Source: Phycisphaerales bacterium (GTDB lineage Bacteria > Planctomycetota > Phycisphaerae > UBA1845). From it: 35,784 nucleotides of DNA. The notes beneath the pieces are model-generated. The model saw nothing but the letters and a program-made list of their open reading frames with translations, searched no databases and was not told the DNA's origin. Position numbers and translations under genes: made by a program. Position 1 is the first letter of the stretch; each line of letters starts with the position of its first letter. Below, piece by piece: positions 15,911 to 21,539 of the stretch. Where the stretch lies: the NCBI GenBank assembly GCA_013140575.1, contig JABFSN010000102.1, positions 1 to 35,784 on the forward strand, written 5' to 3'.

Positions 15911-16131
15911 CGTTCCATGGTATTCAATGAGAATTGATCGCGCCCACGACGGGTGCGCAGGGTGGGCGTGAGAGTCGGTGGAACTGCGGCCACGAGACTT
16001 CATCGTTGCCCACGCACCGGATGTTGTTAATGAACTCCGACAGGGTTTCGAACAAGGAGCTTGGCGACGATGTGGAAGACATCGTTCTCGTAGCCCACGT
16101 CCGCGATTTGCCGGAGCCGGTCGACAATCCA
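15911..16131 (-). pseudogene. Possible decayed coding fragment downstream of flagellin
   Basis: On the minus strand two short frames look protein-like but are shifted relative to each other. One contains I-A-D-V-G-Y-E-N-D-V-F-H-I-V-A-K-L-L. The other continues F-E-T-L-S-E-F-I-N-N-I-R-C-V-G-N-D-E-V-S-W-P-Q-F. Joined by a frameshift near 16055-16060 they would make one ~60-residue segment. No start codon with a ribosome-binding site and no known family could be assigned. The fragment abuts a terminal-inverted-repeat element, which suggests an insertion damaged an older gene. This is a weak call. Confidence 0.25.
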
Positions 16132-16281
16132 GGTAGTGGGTCAGTTTGGCCACTGGCATTCCGAGACTGCCGAAGGCGGGCGGAGAATCCGGCCGGGTGC
16201 CATCACCGGCAAGATTCTTCGGTCGCTGCGCTCCCTAAGAGTGACAAACGGGGGCGGCACCGGTCAAACTGACCCACTACC
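16132..16281. mobile_element. 150-bp MITE-like element with 20-bp terminal inverted repeats
   Basis: The left end (16132-16151) and right end (16262-16281) are inverted copies that match at 19 of 20 positions. The interior is too short for a transposase. It includes, at about 16209-16250, a palindrome-rich block with A-AGATTCTTCGGTC and GCTGCGCTCCCTAAGAG. This resembles a dispersed repeat that I recall from many planctomycete, chloroflexi and metagenomic sequences. A miniature inverted-repeat transposable element is the simplest reading. Target-site duplications are not obvious. Confidence 0.55.
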
Positions 16282-16459
16282 CGGATTTCGGACGCCGTTC
16301 ACGAAACGACCCGCGCTCATCGATGCGGAGCTCCCCTCGGCGACGTGCATCTGGTCCCCGCCCCGAAAGCGCGTCCACGTCGTCCCATCCCGCCCTCGAA
16401 TACCTGCCGACGAAACCGTAATTGTTCCATCGTTTCTGGGACGCTACGTTCGCCGAACC

Positions 16460-17032
16460 CTAGTTCTTGCGCGTGTACTTGCCCGTCATCTCGACCTTCT
16501 TGACGGTGTGCAACAAGTCGGCCCATTCCACCATCGTCCAATCGAGCGTGTTGCCATCCACGACGGTCATGGTGTACCGGCCGTAGCTGGTGGTGCCGTC
16601 CAATCCGACGCTCTTGTAGTCCATTCGCCAACTCTTGGCCGCGGCATCGTAGTTGGCCACGCCCCGTTGAGGGTAGCCCCAGTTGTTGAACATCCCCCAG
16701 AGGTACGTCTTTTCGGTGGGATGCCAACTCCATTTGCCTTCGGCCTCGAATCGCGTGCTCTGATTCTGTGAGACGAAGTGTCCGTTCAATGAACGCTTGT
16801 CCAGTGTCCACTTCCACTCCGCGGTGCCGGACCATTTGTTGTCCGGCGCGTCCGCGTTCAGCATCTCCGCATCCCACGTCCACGACCCGATGAAAACGTC
16901 GTAGGCATCCAGCTCGGCGGGCCGCGCCGGCTGCTTGATTTTGGAGAAATCCACCTTTGGCGCCGCACATCCGCAAAGGAGCCCCGCCGAAATAATCAAC
17001 ATCGCCCAGCCTGTTCTCCTGACGCATCGCAT
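16460..17032 (-). CDS. Lipoprotein with DUF1579-like beta-barrel domain
   Basis: The 190-aa product has a lipoprotein signal: basic start, hydrophobic stretch, lipobox L-L-C-G-C near residue 22. The mature part (about 45-190) reads I-G-S-W-T-W-D-A-E-M, W-S-G-T-A-E-W-K-W, G-H-F-V-S and ends E-M-T-G-K-Y-T-R. These short W- and G-rich strands match the lipocalin-like DUF1579 family, small beta-barrels of unknown ligand. ATG 17032 is preferred over the longer frame because GAGGAG lies about 9 bases upstream on this strand and the lipoprotein signal begins there. The gene stands alone. Function is unknown; binding of a small hydrophobic ligand in the periplasm would be a guess from the fold. Confidence 0.7.
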   Translation of the reverse strand: MRCVRRTGWAMLIISAGLLCGCAAPKVDFSKIKQPARPAELDAYDVFIGSWTWDAEMLNADAPDNKWSGTAEWKWTLDKRSLNGHFVSQNQSTRFEAEGKWSWHPTEKTYLWGMFNNWGYPQRGVANYDAAAKSWRMDYKSVGLDGTTSYGRYTMTVVDGNTLDWTMVEWADLLHTVKKVEMTGKYTRKN

Positions 17033-17265
17033 TGTCGTATCTCCTCGAAAAAGGACACGTGAGCCGTCCACCCGCTTGTCGCGCGCCAGCATACGGTTCG
17101 CGCTGCGGAAATGCCAGCGGAAAGTTTCGGTCCCGGACGATCCTTCGGCGATCACGCTGCCGCACGCCGACCCACGGGCCCAACAACCCGGCGGATCGAC
17201 CTGCACGCGGGAGTGGGACTCTCGCCGGGTAATCGCCGACTTTGGTACGAATTTGGCCCGCCGCA

Positions 17266-18129
17266 TCAAGACGCGCTCCCCGTCGTCCGGTCTGACGGCT
17301 CCCCCGAAACACGCGCGACGCCGTCATCCCGTCTCGGAAACGGAATTATCGGCGTCCCGCATTCGGGGCACGTCGCCGACGTAAGTTGATACAGCGGGTA
17401 TCCGCACGTGCCGCACGACTCCTCCTCAATCTCGATCAGGAAGCGCAGGCCGCACTTGACGCACGCCGATCGTCCCACGAGAAACCGCTGCGCGAAGTCA
17501 CACCGGGGACACGTTGCCGCCAGGGCCAGTTCCACCGTCTTCACCGCCTCGCGCAGGCGAATCCTCGAGACGCGGTGAAGAATCGGTACGGCGATCGTGC
17601 CGCAGGCGACCGCTATCGAAACCACCCCAATGCACCGAACCCACAGATCGCCCATGGGCTCGACCCAAATGGTAACGGAAATCTGAATCGCCAGCACCGC
17701 CACCGTCAGGAGTGTACCCAGGCGAACCCACTCATACGCACGCCGTAACCTCGCCAGAGAGATCAGCCCGACGTGTGGAAACGCAACACCCGCGACGCAG
17801 GCCGTGCCCATGATCCTGAGAAACCGTCTCAACACGCCCTGGTTCCAGAGCCAACTCTCCATCCAGATCGCAGTCACCACCAAAACCAGCGCGACCGCGA
17901 CGGAAATCGCGCCCAGCGGTCCGACCGGATGCCAGCGCCGCCGCTCCCACGGCACGGCGCTGGCCAAACCGAGAATCGACGCCGACGCGACGGTCGCGGT
18001 CGTTCCGAGAACTTTGGCGTGGACAGCCCCGAAGCTGCCGATGAGCAGGCAATACACACCGACGAGACCACAGACCCCGATGGAACTGAGAAAGCCGACC
18101 AGCAGCGTCCGTTGCGTATGGGACTTCAT
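17266..18129 (-). CDS. Membrane protein with two C-terminal zinc ribbons, unknown function
   Basis: The 287-aa product has an N-terminal membrane half with about five or six spans between residues 8 and 185. The cytoplasmic tail has four CxxC pairs: C207/C210, C223/C226, C239/C242 and C254/C257. The last pair belongs to the C-G-Y-x-L then C-P-E-C-G pattern often seen in planctomycete proteins. It presumably binds two zinc ions. It starts at ATG 18129, overlapping the stop of the upstream lipoprotein gene as ATGA, so the two are co-translated. The longer frame to 18837 is a shadow of that gene. The role is unknown; the context suggests an envelope function under TetR control. Confidence 0.65.
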   Translation of the reverse strand: MKSHTQRTLLVGFLSSIGVCGLVGVYCLLIGSFGAVHAKVLGTTATVASASILGLASAVPWERRRWHPVGPLGAISVAVALVLVVTAIWMESWLWNQGVLRRFLRIMGTACVAGVAFPHVGLISLARLRRAYEWVRLGTLLTVAVLAIQISVTIWVEPMGDLWVRCIGVVSIAVACGTIAVPILHRVSRIRLREAVKTVELALAATCPRCDFAQRFLVGRSACVKCGLRFLIEIEEESCGTCGYPLYQLTSATCPECGTPIIPFPRRDDGVARVSGEPSDRTTGSAS

Positions 18130-18740
18130 GGTTTCTGACTCGCTTGAGGCTTGAGGCGGTCGCGCAGCACGTCGATGAGCACGGCCGTGCAGTCGCCTTC
18201 CGTCTTCGGATTCACTTTCGAGAACTCTTCCCAGTGCGAGTTCAACAGAACCACGAACGCGACCGCCCCTTCGGCGTCCACAATGTAGGTATGAATGCCA
18301 ATCACTTCGGTTTTGCCGTCCAGATACTCGGGCAGCAAGGCGTAGCGTGTGCCGATCGGGTTCGCCCGTACATACTCCCCGAATTCCTTCGCCGAGTCCC
18401 GCCACATCCTGGACTGGTTCATTCGCCAGGGGCCCGTGATCGGCACGTGACCGTCGGAGGCCGTCGCGTCCGCCAGTCCCGCGGCGTTGAGCGACTCGGT
18501 CAACCTCGCCGCCGCGTGATCGTCGTAGGTCATGGTCGTTCCTCGAACCGCCGCTGGAAAGACGGTGATGGACATAGTTCCAACGCTGGCCAGGAGGGTC
18601 GCTCTGTTCTTTTCGAGCTTCGAGCGAAACGCCTTCTCCGCGGTCATGTCCATCGCGATGCATCCCCCCAGTCCGCCCATCGCCGCGCCTGCGCCCGCTA
18701 CGAGGGCGGCGAGGCGTCGATTGCGATTCCATCGTTTCAT
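18126..18740 (-). CDS. Hypothetical lipoprotein, first gene of a TetR-controlled pair
   Basis: The 204-aa product begins with a basic N-terminus (MKRWNRNRR), a hydrophobic alanine/glycine stretch and a lipobox L-G-G-C at about residue 27, so it should be a lipid-anchored envelope protein. The mature part is mixed alpha/beta. It includes a stretch like A-R-L-T-E-S-L-N-A-A-G-L-A near residue 80, which is reminiscent of the small envelope proteins that compute a lower-case helper domain in GNA1162/LpoB-like families, but I cannot assign one. ATG 18740 is supported by GGAG about 7 bases upstream. A 16-bp palindrome lies 28 bases upstream of the start, and the zinc-ribbon membrane protein follows with a 4-base overlap. 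Confidence 0.6.
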   Translation of the reverse strand: MKRWNRNRRLAALVAGAGAAMGGLGGCIAMDMTAEKAFRSKLEKNRATLLASVGTMSITVFPAAVRGTTMTYDDHAAARLTESLNAAGLADATASDGHVPITGPWRMNQSRMWRDSAKEFGEYVRANPIGTRYALLPEYLDGKTEVIGIHTYIVDAEGAVAFVVLLNSHWEEFSKVNPKTEGDCTAVLIDVLRDRLKPQASQKP

Positions 18741-18767
18741 CGTTCGGCTCCTGTGCTGGGCATAAGC

Positions 18768-18783
18768 GTAAGTGTACGCTTAC
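18768..18783. promoter_or_regulatory. TetR operator upstream of the lipoprotein/zinc-ribbon pair
   Basis: GTAAGTGTACGCTTAC is a near-perfect 16-bp palindrome (one mismatched position pair). An outer perfect 8-bp repeat overlaps it (TAAGCGTA at 18763-18770, TACGCTTA at 18775-18782). It differs at only two symmetric positions from the palindrome upstream of the tetR gene (19424-19439). It lies 28 bases upstream of the lipoprotein start and just past the end of tetR, so it probably represses the pair. Confidence 0.7.
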
Positions 18784-18805
18784 ACAACTCTCAAAAAAAA
18801 ACGCG

Positions 18806-19399
18806 CTACGTCGCGGTTCTCCCTTCAATAAGCACATGCCCCACGTCGGCCATGAACCGCCGGCGACCGCTCCGCTTCAACAAATCGAGTTCCTGGACGA
18901 TGCTGGCCAGTGTGCCCAATCCGATGACCGCCCACGCGGACGCCTCGATGTCCGGTCGCCGCCGCCGATCGCCGTCGCGATAGTCTGAGATCTGCTCGCC
19001 GATGAACCGATGGAATCGGCGATACATGGTGCGAAGCGCCCGGCGGATGGCCGGGTCGTTGGTCTCGCTCAACCCGGCGAACACCAGACGCTGCAGCCCG
19101 GACTCGCCATGGTGCTCCGATTCGTATTGCAGCAACCGCTCCGCGGGGGGCTTACCGTCGCCGCGCTCGGCCAGCAACCGCCGCCACGTCTCGGCGGAGA
19201 GTGCGTATACGAACTCGATCGAGGCCACGAACATCGCTTTCTTGTCCCGCCACAGGCGATACAGGATGTTCTCGCGAACCTTGCAGCGTTTCGCCAGTTC
19301 GGCCGTCGTCGTGCGGCGATAGCCCAGTTCGGCGAAGGTTTTCGCGACGATGGGCAGAAGCTGCCTGCGTCGTTCATCGGCTTGACTGGGTCGGGGCAT
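18806..19399 (-). CDS. TetR/AcrR-family transcriptional regulator
   Basis: The 197-aa product has the TetR DNA-binding domain at residues 10-58. Its helix-turn-helix reads T-T-A-E-L-A-K-R-C-K-V-R-E-N-I-L-Y-R-L-W, followed by the typical D-K-K-A-M-F. The C-terminal ~135 residues are helical and would hold the ligand and dimer surfaces; the ligand is unknown. The gene lies between two matching palindromes: one 25 bases upstream of its start, which suggests autorepression, and one after its end, before the lipoprotein/zinc-ribbon pair on the same strand. A local regulon of three genes is the simplest reading. The start at 19399 gives a normal N-terminal arm, but no strong ribosome-binding site is visible. 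Confidence 0.88.
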   Translation of the reverse strand: MPRPSQADERRRQLLPIVAKTFAELGYRRTTTAELAKRCKVRENILYRLWRDKKAMFVASIEFVYALSAETWRRLLAERGDGKPPAERLLQYESEHHGESGLQRLVFAGLSETNDPAIRRALRTMYRRFHRFIGEQISDYRDGDRRRRPDIEASAWAVIGLGTLASIVQELDLLKRSGRRRFMADVGHVLIEGRTAT

Positions 19400-19423
19400 C
19401 GCGGACGTTCATCCATCGGTTAT

Positions 19424-19439
19424 GTAGGTGTACGCCTAC
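19424..19439. promoter_or_regulatory. TetR autoregulatory operator
   Basis: GTAGGTGTACGCCTAC is a near-perfect 16-bp palindrome placed 25 bases before the tetR start, with an AT-rich stretch (ATATA) next to it. It shares the frame GTA-x-GTGTACGC-x-TAC with the site at 18768-18783, and the two differing positions are symmetric. The pairing of two such sites around one TetR gene is strong circumstantial evidence for binding by this regulator. Confidence 0.72.
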
Positions 19440-19938
19440 AATATACCCCATTCTCCATCCGTGTAAAGTGCGAAATTGTCGGCCGCCCAATGTTCTCGCA
19501 AAAAAATGCCCGAGGGAATTCGTCGCCACCGTAAAAACGATTGAAATTCACCCCGACTTGAATAGCCGTCGGTGATACCGCCAAGCCGCGCAATTCCGCG
19601 GCCGACTCGGTTCACGTCGCGTTGGCATGGTTCTATCGGATGGCTTCTCAGCGGACATGGAACTGTCGCCACATTGCGAATGCCAGGAAATTCAAGCGTT
19701 TGGAAACGTCGAATGCGCCAATGGGGCTGTCCGTTCCGATCATGGCGACTTGCAGACGCTGCTACCGGTCGAGATTGACCCATGGCGGGTGACGGTCTGA
19801 TCGTTGCGGGAGTGCGCGAGCGCCGACGGGTGATCAGCGAGCCATTCGGGCACGATCCGGCAACCTGCGCCGGGCATCTCAAGGAGATCGGGGACAGGCA
19901 TTGATCGCGCGTCGTCAGTCCGTACAGGGGCGACCGGA
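19440..19938. other. Region without a confident gene; short open fragments
   Basis: About 500 bases lie between the tetR promoter and the acyltransferase end. On the plus strand, two short overlapping frames have reasonable composition: 19627-19800 (57 aa) and 19782-19904 (40 aa, with E-R-R-R-V-I-S-E-P-F-G-H-D-P). Neither has a good ribosome-binding site or a family I recognise. They may be remnants of one disrupted gene. No terminator, tRNA or clear repeat is visible. Confidence 0.3.
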
Positions 19939-21168
19939 CTACGTGTACCGCAACCACCACTCCGTCCGCCGGGCCTTGACGCCAGAGAACCAGCGGCACG
20001 CAAAATAGAGGATCACGATCGCGACCGCCCAAACCACGTAAAGAAGCGGCAGACCCCAGGTGTAACCGTCCGGAGCGGGCGGATTGCCCATCGGATGGTT
20101 GGCGAAGAGCCAGGGGCTTACTTCGCCCAGCCGGATTTTCGACACCGCCACGGCCAGCGCGTGAATCAACGGGACATGGAGCAAATAGAAGAAAAACGGC
20201 ACTCGGCCGAAGACGCTGATCCAGCGGGCGAATGTGCCGCGAGCCCTTTCCAGCAGCGGAATCAACGCGATGCACGGGCCCAGCGTCATCAACAGGAACG
20301 CGAGTGACGCCGGATACTTGCCGGGGTTCAGAAACGACAGGACCGCGGGCATGAACGGCGCGCCGTCCGGTCGCGGCGCCCCTGCCGCCCACGGTCGCGG
20401 ATCGCCGTACAGGTTGAATCCGCGGAGGAGCGCGAAGAGGCCCACGGCCCCAAGCCCGATGGCCAGACAGAGACGGTTCCGTGGCGCCGCTTGCAGCGTC
20501 AGGATCCTGCCGAAGGCGTATCCGGCGGCCATGACGCCGATCCACGGGACGATGGTGTAGAGCACGATCAGGCTGGGGCCGACGGCCCCGAAGCGGATCG
20601 GCCCGGCGGAGAACCCATGATAGAGGACCTTCCAGAGGTCGGCGAGAACTCCGCCGTCCTGCATGGGGATGTGCGCGGCGATGCGTGGTCCCACGGCGTT
20701 GTGGGACGCGATGATGGCGACGCCGATGGACCCGACCGCGACGAGCGGCAGCTTCACCAGCCCGGCCAGCAGGATCATGCACCAGCCGATGACCCAGATG
20801 ACGCCGGCCATTTCGTAGTGCGCGAAATCTAAACTGAAGGTCCAGGCCACGCGGAAAAAGGTGAGCTCCAGGAACACGAGCCAGGCTCCGCGGATCAAAA
20901 GATGGCGCGACAGATCGGCGTGTCGCCGGCCGTGGAAGTAGGCACTGGTCCCTGCCAGGAAGATGAACGCGGGCGCACAAAAGTGGGTGATCCAGCGGGT
21001 GAAGAAGATGGCCAGCGTGGGACCGCCGGCGGGGAGTCCGGAAAAGACCCGCACGTGGTCGATGGCCATCAGGATCATGACCGCGCCACGAATCAGATCG
21101 ATGGACGCGATGCGGGAGTTGTTCGAGGCCGGCGGCGCTGCACGGATGTCGGGAGGGATCGCACACAT
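19939..21168 (-). CDS. Multi-pass membrane acyltransferase-like protein, DUF1624 / HGSNAT-like
   Basis: The 409-aa protein has about ten predicted spans. It begins with the family hallmark R-I-A-S-I-D-L-I-R-G-A-V-M-I-L-M-A-I-D-H-V-R (about residues 18-39), in which D-x-x-R-G and the D-H pair are conserved. This is the pattern of the DUF1624/heparan-alpha-glucosaminide N-acetyltransferase-like superfamily, which moves acyl groups across membranes. A later R-W-I-T-H-F-C-A-P-A-F-I-F-L-A-G segment also fits. The substrate is unknown. ATG 21168 is chosen over the upstream frame because GGAG lies 7 bases before it, and residues before it lack any membrane or family feature. The gene is isolated. 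Confidence 0.75.
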   Translation of the reverse strand: MCAIPPDIRAAPPASNNSRIASIDLIRGAVMILMAIDHVRVFSGLPAGGPTLAIFFTRWITHFCAPAFIFLAGTSAYFHGRRHADLSRHLLIRGAWLVFLELTFFRVAWTFSLDFAHYEMAGVIWVIGWCMILLAGLVKLPLVAVGSIGVAIIASHNAVGPRIAAHIPMQDGGVLADLWKVLYHGFSAGPIRFGAVGPSLIVLYTIVPWIGVMAAGYAFGRILTLQAAPRNRLCLAIGLGAVGLFALLRGFNLYGDPRPWAAGAPRPDGAPFMPAVLSFLNPGKYPASLAFLLMTLGPCIALIPLLERARGTFARWISVFGRVPFFFYLLHVPLIHALAVAVSKIRLGEVSPWLFANHPMGNPPAPDGYTWGLPLLYVVWAVAIVILYFACRWFSGVKARRTEWWLRYT

Positions 21169-21539
21169 GAGTTCACTCCACAGACGCCGGATAAACCAAA
21201 CGTCCAACGTGGTTCCCGCGAGAAGGACACGGGCGTGCGCGATCGCGCCTGCCGCCGTCCACGTCGCCACGCGGACGCGCCCCTTTTCATGGATATTCGC
21301 CGAACGGCGCGATGGAAAGCCGACACCACAAGCTTGCACGGTAAACGACTGTTTCCTGCGCCAAGGGTCGATTCGAAAGGGCGGCTACCACTACGAGCCG
21401 CGCGGATCGGAGATTTCGTGCGCTAGTACGTCAATCCTGTTGAACACCGGCCACGCGAACTCTACGATCGTCGCCTCGTGGAAGCCGCGATGGAACGGTA
21501 GAATTCCCGGACCTCGAGCAAGTTGGGGGCCAGCAATTA
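21169..21539 (+). promoter_or_regulatory. Divergent intergenic region with a purSL promoter candidate
   Basis: The 371-base gap separates the divergent acyltransferase and purine genes. For purSL, TTGAAC (21440-21445), 17 bases, and TACGAT (21463-21468) make a fair sigma-70 promoter about 70 bases upstream of the start. A second -10-like TAGAAT lies at 21499-21504, with a poor -35. No PurR-like palindrome, riboswitch or hairpin leader was recognised. The ~170 bases nearest the acyltransferase show no clear signals other than its ribosome-binding site. Confidence 0.35.

Noticed and set aside
14888-16159. Minus-strand frame of 423 codons opposite flagellin
   Set aside because: Antisense to an unmistakable flagellin gene and crossing its terminator; shadow frame.
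18130-18837. N-terminal extension of the zinc-ribbon protein
   Set aside because: It runs antiphase over the lipoprotein gene; the ATG at 18129 with ATGA coupling and the membrane spans define the real start.
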